NCBI GenBank assembly: GCA_963210315.1
Contig: OY723313.1
Location: forward strand, 186,001 to 250,000
Direction of reading: 5' to 3'
Length of the DNA: 64,000 bases
DNA from: Rhynchopus euleeides
Taxonomy: Eukaryota > Euglenozoa > Diplonemea > Diplonemida > Diplonemidae
The translations under genes and the position numbers were made by a program. Below are positions 52,747 through 62,760 of the stretch, piece after piece. The notes under the pieces were generated by a model, which did no database searches, had not been told where the DNA came from, and saw nothing but the letters and a program-made list of their open reading frames with translations. Numbering within the stretch: position 1 is the stretch's first letter; every line of letters begins with the position of its first letter.

Positions 52747-54270
52747 TCTGTGTGCTGTTGCTGTCTGTGTCAACTTCCCCCCCCAAGAAAAGGACCTGTT
52801 GTGGGTGTCCGCGTGTCTTGTGCCGTGGGCTCCAAACCTCCGGGTATGTGTTGTGTGATTGAGAGAAAGAAGGGGCGGTGGGTGGGGTGGGGTGGGGTGG
52901 GGTGGGGTGGGGTGGGGTGGGTCCCTTCGCGGCGTGTTTCTTTTTCCCGCAATGCTGCTGCCAGAGGCGGCCGCGGCCTTTTATTTATTTTTTACCCCCT
53001 TCCCAGAAAAGCTATCTACTGCTAACACTGGCACACAACAAGAACCGACCATCGCACATCGGCCTTTCCCGCTTCTGAAGCGCGTGTGCAACACGTGCGT
53101 GTGAAGAAGCCCCCTGGTTTGCTTTTGTCCACCAACCGCAACAAAAGCACTTTCCAGAGCAAAACACACGCGCCACTGCTGCACGAAAAGGTGGCAACCA
53201 GCAAGCGGGAAAACCGCGAGAGGCAGGTGGAACACAGGTGGAACACACACCAAAAAAGACAAGGGGGAAAAGGGGGAAGCAGAAACAAGAAGACATAAGA
53301 ATAAGAAGCGGAGGTGCTCACAACGTAAAGCTGTTTGCACAGGAAGTCGTTGTCGCTAAATAATCTGTGTGTTTGTCCCACGCATAAGTTAGGGTTCGCG
53401 GAAAGCAGAAGGGAACAGGGTTGCTCGCTCTGCTTCGAGCTTCCTGCCCTTTCTACCTTTTCGTGTTTGTTTGTTTGTTTGTTTGCTTGCTTGTTTTGCG
53501 CCTGTTGCAACAGCGGCAAGAAAGGTGAAAAAGTGTCACGTCAACTCTGCCGCTCTTCCTCTACTGCTTGATACGTTCGTTTGATGATGAGCGTTGACGC
53601 TTCCACACACACACACTTACAAACCCACTTGCCTGATGAAGAAGGGGGTGGTGGTGTGTAGAGTGCGTAAAAAGAAAAGGTATGAGATGCACTGAGCCGC
53701 ACGTGCTCGGAGACACCCTTGCACAAACTTTATAAAATACTAATCAAACTAATTTTTAATTTAAGAAGCTAGCAGGCGTAAAGACCCGTCCTGCACCCTC
53801 GGAAGAAGAGCCCCCAGAGAGGGGGAGAGGGGAGCGGGAGAGAGCTGGGGGCAAGTGCCGGGGAGGGAACATGGCATGTCACGTTGTGCTGTGGCTGGGC
53901 CGCCTCGTGTGCAACGACAACTGCCGCATATGACACACACCCAGCAAGTCAGCAGCCTACTGACACAGCGTGCATTTTTCCCTGTTCCCGTTTCCCTTCC
54001 CTTGACCCCACGCACAGCTAAGAGAAAGAACGAAAAGAAGCTCGCCGAACCGCGCGTGCTCTGAAGACACCGAAAGCAGAAGAGCCGGACGACTGGGTCG
54101 GGTCGCGGAAAAGGCGCAAAAAAACAAGGGACGTGAAAAAGAGGCAGGGGCCCCCCCTGTCATCATCCTCCATGCATAATATATACGGAAAAGCAAGAAA
54201 ACAACAACAATTGTCATGCAACAGCTAACGAACCCTGCAGCACAACATGCATGTGTGCATGTGTTTCCTC

Positions 54271-55575
54271 CTAGCGTTGACCGGTCGGCGTCTTCTTCTC
54301 AAGCAGCTCGGGGGCCGTGAACCGCCCGTCCGCCTTCCAGCACTTCGCCTCCTCTGCCCAGAACCCGCCGTTCGTGGTCAGCTTCTCCCACGCCGCAGCG
54401 AAGTGTGCGTCCAGGTAGCCGAGGTTCTTCGCAAACGCACGCACAATGCTGTTGTAGTTCCTGTCGTATGTGAGCGCCACGTCCGTCGTCAGCATCATCA
54501 GGTCAGGCCTTTGCGGGATGCGCCACTGCCACTTTCCACCCGGCCCACGGTACACCCTGTAGTCGCGCCCGTATCTGGCGAGAAGCTGGAAGAACTCGTT
54601 GTCCCACTTGAACGGGTCCGTCGTCCACGGGCCCTCAATCCCGCTCGTGAAGGTGTCCCTCCCCTTCCCGGTCCCGCAGTTCCCCGGCCACGGGTTCAGC
54701 GGCTGCTCCGCAGGCGTGGGCCCGGCCCCGAGGGGGCATGCTCCGTGCGACTTCCCAAACGCATGCCCGCCCCCAATCAGCGCCACAGTCTCCGTGTCGT
54801 TCATCCCCATGCGGGAGAAGATCTCGCGGATGTGGTCCGCAGTGCGCACCGGCTCCGGCACCCCCAGGAACCCCTCCGGGTTCACGTAGATCAGCCCCAC
54901 AACCGCCGCCCCGATGGGGGCCGGGCAGTTCCCCGGGGTCGGGCACGGCGGCTGCTCCGCCCCGGGCCCGAGCGGCGCACTCGCACTCCCGTCTGCCTCG
55001 TCAATGCGCCCCACACACACCTCCGTCACAGGGCCCCCCATGTGCAGGATTGCCCCCGTCCCGGCCAGGACAAACAGGTCCCCCCAGCTCAGGGCGTCCC
55101 CGTACTTCTGCTTCACAGGCCACAGGAGGGCGCGTGCCTTGTCCAGGTTTGTGTTGTCCTCCCAGCTGCTCTCCGGCTGGAAGCGCTGGCGGCCCCCGCC
55201 GCACCCGCCCGCCCCGTCCGTGCTGCGGAACGACCCGGAGCAGTGCCACGCAAGGCGCACAAACAGCCCCCCGTACGACTGCCCAATCACAGACGAACGG
55301 AACTTGTCCGCAGGCCAGCACCGCTCCGACTGCGTCAGCAGGTCCACAATGTCTGCAAGCACAGCCTCCACAGACAGCCCCTTCAGCGCCTTGTTGTAGT
55401 CCTCCCGCGAAGGCACCGGTGCGCGGTTCTCCGCCGGTGTCCCCTGCAGAAGCCCGGGACACACTGCGTCTGCCCCGCGTCCTTCCCGGCCCCAGCCTGC
55501 ATGTGCATCCGCACCCACCACCAGCCCCACAGCCAGCAGCATCCCCACCCGTCCCATCCCGCCGCACCTCTGCAT
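54271..55575 (-). CDS. Secreted single-domain catalase-peroxidase, copy 8
   Basis: Same product. The upstream spacer (55576-57104) is again of the nine-GGTGG type, like those upstream of copies 1 and 2. Confidence 0.9.
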   Translation of the reverse strand: MQRCGGMGRVGMLLAVGLVVGADAHAGWGREGRGADAVCPGLLQGTPAENRAPVPSREDYNKALKGLSVEAVLADIVDLLTQSERCWPADKFRSSVIGQSYGGLFVRLAWHCSGSFRSTDGAGGCGGGRQRFQPESSWEDNTNLDKARALLWPVKQKYGDALSWGDLFVLAGTGAILHMGGPVTEVCVGRIDEADGSASAPLGPGAEQPPCPTPGNCPAPIGAAVVGLIYVNPEGFLGVPEPVRTADHIREIFSRMGMNDTETVALIGGGHAFGKSHGACPLGAGPTPAEQPLNPWPGNCGTGKGRDTFTSGIEGPWTTDPFKWDNEFFQLLARYGRDYRVYRGPGGKWQWRIPQRPDLMMLTTDVALTYDRNYNSIVRAFAKNLGYLDAHFAAAWEKLTTNGGFWAEEAKCWKADGRFTAPELLEKKTPTGQR

Positions 55576-57104
55576 TCTGTGTGCTGTTGCTGTCTGTGTC
55601 AACTTCCCCCCCCAAGAAAAGGACCTGTTGTGGGTGTCCGCGTGTCTTGTGCCGTGGGCTCCAAACCTCCGGGTATGTGTTGTGTGATTGAGAGAAAGAA
55701 GGGGCGGTGGGTGGGGTGGGGTGGGGTGGGGTGGGGTGGGGTGGGGTGGGGTGGGTCCCTTCGCGGCGTGTTTCTTTTTCCCGCAATGCTGCTGCCAGAG
55801 GCGGCCGCGGCCTTTTATTTATTTTTTACCCCCTTCCCAGAAAAGCTATCTACTGCTAACACTGGCACACAACAAGAACCGACCATCGCACATCGGCCTT
55901 TCCCGCTTCTGAAGCGCGTGTGCAACACGTGCGTGTGAAGAAGCCCCCTGGTTTGCTTTTGTCCACCAACCGCAACAAAAGCACTTTCCAGAGCAAAACA
56001 CACGCGCCACTGCTGCACGAAAAGGTGGCAACCAGCAAGCGGGAAAACCGCGAGAGGCAGGTGGAACACAGGTGGAACACACACCAAAAAAGACAAGGGG
56101 GAAAAGGGGGAAGCAGAAACAAGAAGACATAAGAATAAGAAGCGGAGGTGCTCACAACGTAAAGCTGTTTGCACAGGAAGTCGTTGTCGCTAAATAATCT
56201 GTGTGTTTGTCCCACGCATAAGTTAGGGTTCGCGGAAAGCAGAAGGGAACAGGGTTGCTCGCTCTGCTTCGAGCTTCCTGCCCTTTCTACCTTTTCGTGT
56301 TTGTTTGTTTGTTTGTTTGCTTGCTTGTTTTGCGCCTGTTGCAACAGCGGCAAGAAAGGTGAAAAAGTGTCACGTCAACTCTGCCGCTCTTCCTCTACTG
56401 CTTGATACGTTCGTTTGATGATGAGCGTTGACGCTTCCACACACACACACTTACAAACCCACTTGCCTGATGAAGAAGGGGGTGGTGGTGTGTAGAGTGC
56501 GTAAAAAGAAAAGGTATGAGATGCACTGAGCCGCACGTGCTCGGAGACACCCTTGCACAAACTTTATAAAATACTAATCAAACTAATTTTTAATTTAAGA
56601 AGCTAGCAGGCGTAAAGACCCGTCCTGCACCCTCGGAAGAAGAGCCCCCAGAGAGGGGGAGAGGGGAGCGGGAGAGAGCTGGGGGCAAGTGCCGGGGAGG
56701 GAACATGGCATGTCACGTTGTGCTGTGGCTGGGCCGCCTCGTGTGCAACGACAACTGCCGCATATGACACACACCCAGCAAGTCAGCAGCCTACTGACAC
56801 AGCGTGCATTTTTCCCTGTTCCCGTTTCCCTTCCCTTGACCCCACGCACAGCTAAGAGAAAGAACGAAAAGAAGCTCGCCGAACCGCGCGTGCTCTGAAG
56901 ACACCGAAAGCAGAAGAGCCGGACGACTGGGTCGGGTCGCGGAAAAGGCGCAAAAAAACAAGGGACGTGAAAAAGAGGCAGGGGCCCCCCCTGTCATCAT
57001 CCTCCATGCATAATATATACGGAAAAGCAAGAAAACAACAACAATTGTCATGCAACAGCTAACGAACCCTGCAGCACAACATGCATGTGTGCATGTGTTT
57101 CCTC

Positions 57105-58409
57105 CTAGCGTTGACCGGTCGGCGTCTTCTTCTCAAGCAGCTCGGGGGCCGTGAACCGCCCGTCCGCCTTCCAGCACTTCGCCTCCTCTGCCCAGAACCC
57201 GCCGTTCGTGGTCAGCTTCTCCCACGCCGCAGCGAAGTGTGCGTCCAGGTAGCCGAGGTTCTTCGCAAACGCACGCACAATGCTGTTGTAGTTCCTGTCG
57301 TATGTGAGCGCCACGTCCGTCGTCAGCATCATCAGGTCAGGCCTTTGCGGGATGCGCCACTGCCACTTTCCACCCGGCCCACGGTACACCCTGTAGTCGC
57401 GCCCGTATCTGGCGAGAAGCTGGAAGAACTCGTTGTCCCACTTGAACGGGTCCGTCGTCCACGGGCCCTCAATCCCGCTCGTGAAGGTGTCCCTCCCCTT
57501 CCCGGTCCCGCAGTTCCCCGGCCACGGGTTCAGCGGCTGCTCCGCAGGCGTGGGCCCGGCCCCGAGGGGGCATGCTCCGTGCGACTTCCCAAACGCATGC
57601 CCGCCCCCAATCAGCGCCACAGTCTCCGTGTCGTTCATCCCCATGCGGGAGAAGATCTCGCGGATGTGGTCCGCAGTGCGCACCGGCTCCGGCACCCCCA
57701 GGAACCCCTCCGGGTTCACGTAGATCAGCCCCACAACCGCCGCCCCGATGGGGGCCGGGCAGTTCCCCGGGGTCGGGCACGGCGGCTGCTCCGCCCCGGG
57801 CCCGAGCGGCGCACTCGCACTCCCGTCTGCCTCGTCAATGCGCCCCACACACACCTCCGTCACAGGGCCCCCCATGTGCAGGATTGCCCCCGTCCCGGCC
57901 AGGACAAACAGGTCCCCCCAGCTCAGGGCGTCCCCGTACTTCTGCTTCACAGGCCACAGGAGGGCGCGTGCCTTGTCCAGGTTTGTGTTGTCCTCCCAGC
58001 TGCTCTCCGGCTGGAAGCGCTGGCGGCCCCCGCCGCACCCGCCCGCCCCGTCCGTGCTGCGGAACGACCCGGAGCAGTGCCACGCAAGGCGCACAAACAG
58101 CCCCCCGTACGACTGCCCAATCACAGACGAACGGAACTTGTCCGCAGGCCAGCACCGCTCCGACTGCGTCAGCAGGTCCACAATGTCTGCAAGCACAGCC
58201 TCCACAGACAGCCCCTTCAGCGCCTTGTTGTAGTCCTCCCGCGAAGGCACCGGTGCGCGGTTCTCCGCCGGTGTCCCCTGCAGAAGCCCGGGACACACTG
58301 CGTCTGCCCCGCGTCCTTCCCGGCCCCAGCCTGCATGTGCATCCGCACCCACCACCAGCCCCACAGCCAGCAGCATCCCCACCCGTCCCATCCCGCCGCA
58401 CCTCTGCAT
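57105..58409 (-). CDS. Secreted single-domain catalase-peroxidase, copy 9
   Basis: Same product. An indel in the GGTGG tract upstream (58540-58583, reading GGCGTGGTGGTGGGG) opens the frame 69 codons further 5', but that extension is low-complexity Pro/His/Thr and absent from the other copies, so ATG 58409 is kept. Confidence 0.9.
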   Translation of the reverse strand: MQRCGGMGRVGMLLAVGLVVGADAHAGWGREGRGADAVCPGLLQGTPAENRAPVPSREDYNKALKGLSVEAVLADIVDLLTQSERCWPADKFRSSVIGQSYGGLFVRLAWHCSGSFRSTDGAGGCGGGRQRFQPESSWEDNTNLDKARALLWPVKQKYGDALSWGDLFVLAGTGAILHMGGPVTEVCVGRIDEADGSASAPLGPGAEQPPCPTPGNCPAPIGAAVVGLIYVNPEGFLGVPEPVRTADHIREIFSRMGMNDTETVALIGGGHAFGKSHGACPLGAGPTPAEQPLNPWPGNCGTGKGRDTFTSGIEGPWTTDPFKWDNEFFQLLARYGRDYRVYRGPGGKWQWRIPQRPDLMMLTTDVALTYDRNYNSIVRAFAKNLGYLDAHFAAAWEKLTTNGGFWAEEAKCWKADGRFTAPELLEKKTPTGQR

Positions 58410-59934
58410 TCTGTGTGCTGTTGCTGTCTGTGTCAACTTCCCCCCCCAAGAAAAGGACCTGTTGTGGGTGTCCGCGTGTCTTGTGCCGTGGGCTCCAAAC
58501 CTCCGGGTATGTGTTGTGTGATTGAGAGAAAGAAGGGGCGTGGTGGTGGGGTGGGGTGGGGTGGGGTGGGGTGGGGTGGGGTGGGTCCCTTCGCGGCGTG
58601 TTTCTTTTTCCCGCAATGCTGCTGCCAGAGGCGGCCGCGGCCTTTTATTTATTTTTTACCCCCTTCCCAGAAAAGCTATCTACTGCTAACACTGGCACAC
58701 AACAAGAACCGACCATCGCACATCGGCCTTTCCCGCTTCTGAAGCGCGTGTGCAACACGTGCGTGTGAAGAAGCCCCCTGGTTTGCTTTTGTCCACCAAC
58801 CGCAACAAAAGCACTTTCCAGAGCAAAACACACGCGCCACTGCTGCACGAAAAGGTGGCAACCAGCAAGCGGGAAAACCGCGAGAGGCAGGTGGAACACA
58901 GGTGGAACACACACCAAAAAAGACAAGGGGGAAAAGGGGGAAGCAGAAACAAGAAGACATAAGAATAAGAAGCGGAGGTGCTCACAACGTAAAGCTGTTT
59001 GCACAGGAAGTCGTTGTCGCTAAATAATCTGTGTGTTTGTCCCACGCATAAGTTAGGGTTCGCGGAAAGCAGAAGGGAACAGGGTTGCTCGCTCTGCTTC
59101 GAGCTTCCTGCCCTTTCTACCTTTTCGTGTTTGTTTGTTTGTTTGTTTGCTTGCTTGTTTTGCGCCTGTTGCAACAGCGGCAAGAAAGGTGAAAAAGTGT
59201 CACGTCAACTCTGCCGCTCTTCCTCTACTGCTTGATACGTTCGTTTGATGATGAGCGTTGACGCTTCCACACACACACACTTACAAACCCACTTGCCTGA
59301 TGAAGAAGGGGGTGGTGGTGTGTAGAGTGCGTAAAAAGAAAAGGTATGAGATGCACTGAGCCGCACGTGCTCGGAGACACCCTTGCACAAACTTTATAAA
59401 ATACTAATCAAACTAATTTTTAATTTAAGAAGCTAGCAGGCGTAAAGACCCGTCCTGCACCCTCGGAAGAAGAGCCCCCAGAGAGGGGGAGAGGGGAGCG
59501 GGAGAGAGCTGGGGGCAAGTGCCGGGGAGGGAACATGGCATGTCACGTTGTGCTGTGGCTGGGCCGCCTCGTGTGCAACGACAACTGCCGCATATGACAC
59601 ACACCCAGCAAGTCAGCAGCCTACTGACACAGCGTGCATTTTTCCCTGTTCCCGTTTCCCTTCCCTTGACCCCACGCACAGCTAAGAGAAAGAACGAAAA
59701 GAAGCTCGCCGAACCGCGCGTGCTCTGAAGACACCGAAAGCAGAAGAGCCGGACGACTGGGTCGGGTCGCGGAAAAGGCGCAAAAAAACAAGGGACGTGA
59801 AAAAGAGGCAGGGGCCCCCCCTGTCATCATCCTCCATGCATAATATATACGGAAAAGCAAGAAAACAACAACAATTGTCATGCAACAGCTAACGAACCCT
59901 GCAGCACAACATGCATGTGTGCATGTGTTTCCTC

Positions 59935-61239
59935 CTAGCGTTGACCGGTCGGCGTCTTCTTCTCAAGCAGCTCGGGGGCCGTGAACCGCCCGTCCGCCTT
60001 CCAGCACTTCGCCTCCTCTGCCCAGAACCCGCCGTTCGTGGTCAGCTTCTCCCACGCCGCAGCGAAGTGTGCGTCCAGGTAGCCGAGGTTCTTCGCAAAC
60101 GCACGCACAATGCTGTTGTAGTTCCTGTCGTATGTGAGCGCCACGTCCGTCGTCAGCATCATCAGGTCAGGCCTTTGCGGGATGCGCCACTGCCACTTTC
60201 CACCCGGCCCACGGTACACCCTGTAGTCGCGCCCGTATCTGGCGAGAAGCTGGAAGAACTCGTTGTCCCACTTGAACGGGTCCGTCGTCCACGGGCCCTC
60301 AATCCCGCTCGTGAAGGTGTCCCTCCCCTTCCCGGTCCCGCAGTTCCCCGGCCACGGGTTCAGCGGCTGCTCCGCAGGCGTGGGCCCGGCCCCGAGGGGG
60401 CATGCTCCGTGCGACTTCCCAAACGCATGCCCGCCCCCAATCAGCGCCACAGTCTCCGTGTCGTTCATCCCCATGCGGGAGAAGATCTCGCGGATGTGGT
60501 CCGCAGTGCGCACCGGCTCCGGCACCCCCAGGAACCCCTCCGGGTTCACGTAGATCAGCCCCACAACCGCCGCCCCGATGGGGGCCGGGCAGTTCCCCGG
60601 GGTCGGGCACGGCGGCTGCTCCGCCCCGGGCCCGAGCGGCGCACTCGCACTCCCGTCTGCCTCGTCAATGCGCCCCACACACACCTCCGTCACAGGGCCC
60701 CCCATGTGCAGGATTGCCCCCGTCCCGGCCAGGACAAACAGGTCCCCCCAGCTCAGGGCGTCCCCGTACTTCTGCTTCACAGGCCACAGGAGGGCGCGTG
60801 CCTTGTCCAGGTTTGTGTTGTCCTCCCAGCTGCTCTCCGGCTGGAAGCGCTGGCGGCCCCCGCCGCACCCGCCCGCCCCGTCCGTGCTGCGGAACGACCC
60901 GGAGCAGTGCCACGCAAGGCGCACAAACAGCCCCCCGTACGACTGCCCAATCACAGACGAACGGAACTTGTCCGCAGGCCAGCACCGCTCCGACTGCGTC
61001 AGCAGGTCCACAATGTCTGCAAGCACAGCCTCCACAGACAGCCCCTTCAGCGCCTTGTTGTAGTCCTCCCGCGAAGGCACCGGTGCGCGGTTCTCCGCCG
61101 GTGTCCCCTGCAGAAGCCCGGGACACACTGCGTCTGCCCCGCGTCCTTCCCGGCCCCAGCCTGCATGTGCATCCGCACCCACCACCAGCCCCACAGCCAG
61201 CAGCATCCCCACCCGTCCCATCCCGCCGCACCTCTGCAT
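59935..61239 (-). CDS. Secreted single-domain catalase-peroxidase, copy 10
   Basis: Same product. The upstream spacer (61240-62760) has five GGTGG units and three extra TTTG units (61942-61978). Confidence 0.9.
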   Translation of the reverse strand: MQRCGGMGRVGMLLAVGLVVGADAHAGWGREGRGADAVCPGLLQGTPAENRAPVPSREDYNKALKGLSVEAVLADIVDLLTQSERCWPADKFRSSVIGQSYGGLFVRLAWHCSGSFRSTDGAGGCGGGRQRFQPESSWEDNTNLDKARALLWPVKQKYGDALSWGDLFVLAGTGAILHMGGPVTEVCVGRIDEADGSASAPLGPGAEQPPCPTPGNCPAPIGAAVVGLIYVNPEGFLGVPEPVRTADHIREIFSRMGMNDTETVALIGGGHAFGKSHGACPLGAGPTPAEQPLNPWPGNCGTGKGRDTFTSGIEGPWTTDPFKWDNEFFQLLARYGRDYRVYRGPGGKWQWRIPQRPDLMMLTTDVALTYDRNYNSIVRAFAKNLGYLDAHFAAAWEKLTTNGGFWAEEAKCWKADGRFTAPELLEKKTPTGQR

Positions 61240-62760
61240 TCTGTGTGCTGTTGCTGTCTGTGTCAACTTCCCCCCCCAAGAAAAGGACCTGTTGTGGGTG
61301 TCCGCGTGTCTTGTGCCGTGGGCTCCAAACCTCCGGGTATGTGTTGTGTGATTGAGAGAAAGAAGGGGCGGTGGGTGGGGTGGGGTGGGGTGGGGTGGGT
61401 CCCTTCGCGGCGTGTTTCTTTTTCCCGCAATGCTGCTGCCAGAGGCGGCCGCGGCCTTTTATTTATTTTTTACCCCCTTCCCAGAAAAGCTATCTACTGC
61501 TAACACTGGCACACAACAAGAACCGACCATCGCACATCGGCCTTTCCCGCTTCTGAAGCGCGTGTGCAACACGTGCGTGTGAAGAAGCCCCCTGGTTTGC
61601 TTTTGTCCACCAACCGCAACAAAAGCACTTTCCAGAGCAAAACACACGCGCCACTGCTGCACGAAAAGGTGGCAACCAGCAAGCGGGAAAACCGCGAGAG
61701 GCAGGTGGAACACAGGTGGAACACACACCAAAAAAGACAAGGGGGAAAAGGGGGAAGCAGAAACAAGAAGACATAAGAATAAGAAGCGGAGGTGCTCACA
61801 ACGTAAAGCTGTTTGCACAGGAAGTCGTTGTCGCTAAATAATCTGTGTGTTTGTCCCACGCATAAGTTAGGGTTCGCGGAAAGCAGAAGGGAACAGGGTT
61901 GCTCGCTCTGCTTCGAGCTTCCTGCCCTTTCTACCTTTTCGTGTTTGTTTGTTTGTTTGTTTGTTTGTTTGTTTGCTTGCTTGTTTTGCGCCTGTTGCAA
62001 CAGCGGCAAGAAAGGTGAAAAAGTGTCACGTCAACTCTGCCGCTCTTCCTCTACTGCTTGATACGTTCGTTTGATGATGAGCGTTGACGCTTCCACACAC
62101 ACACACTTACAAACCCACTTGCCTGATGAAGAAGGGGGTGGTGGTGTGTAGAGTGCGTAAAAAGAAAAGGTATGAGATGCACTGAGCCGCACGTGCTCGG
62201 AGACACCCTTGCACAAACTTTATAAAATACTAATCAAACTAATTTTTAATTTAAGAAGCTAGCAGGCGTAAAGACCCGTCCTGCACCCTCGGAAGAAGAG
62301 CCCCCAGAGAGGGGGAGAGGGGAGCGGGAGAGAGCTGGGGGCAAGTGCCGGGGAGGGAACATGGCATGTCACGTTGTGCTGTGGCTGGGCCGCCTCGTGT
62401 GCAACGACAACTGCCGCATATGACACACACCCAGCAAGTCAGCAGCCTACTGACACAGCGTGCATTTTTCCCTGTTCCCGTTTCCCTTCCCTTGACCCCA
62501 CGCACAGCTAAGAGAAAGAACGAAAAGAAGCTCGCCGAACCGCGCGTGCTCTGAAGACACCGAAAGCAGAAGAGCCGGACGACTGGGTCGGGTCGCGGAA
62601 AAGGCGCAAAAAAACAAGGGACGTGAAAAAGAGGCAGGGGCCCCCCCTGTCATCATCCTCCATGCATAATATATACGGAAAAGCAAGAAAACAACAACAA
62701 TTGTCATGCAACAGCTAACGAACCCTGCAGCACAACATGCATGTGTGCATGTGTTTCCTC

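Noticed and set aside
58410-58616. Longer N-terminus for catalase-peroxidase copy 9
   Set aside because: Created by a microsatellite indel; adds low-complexity residues found in no other copy and would bury the signal peptide.
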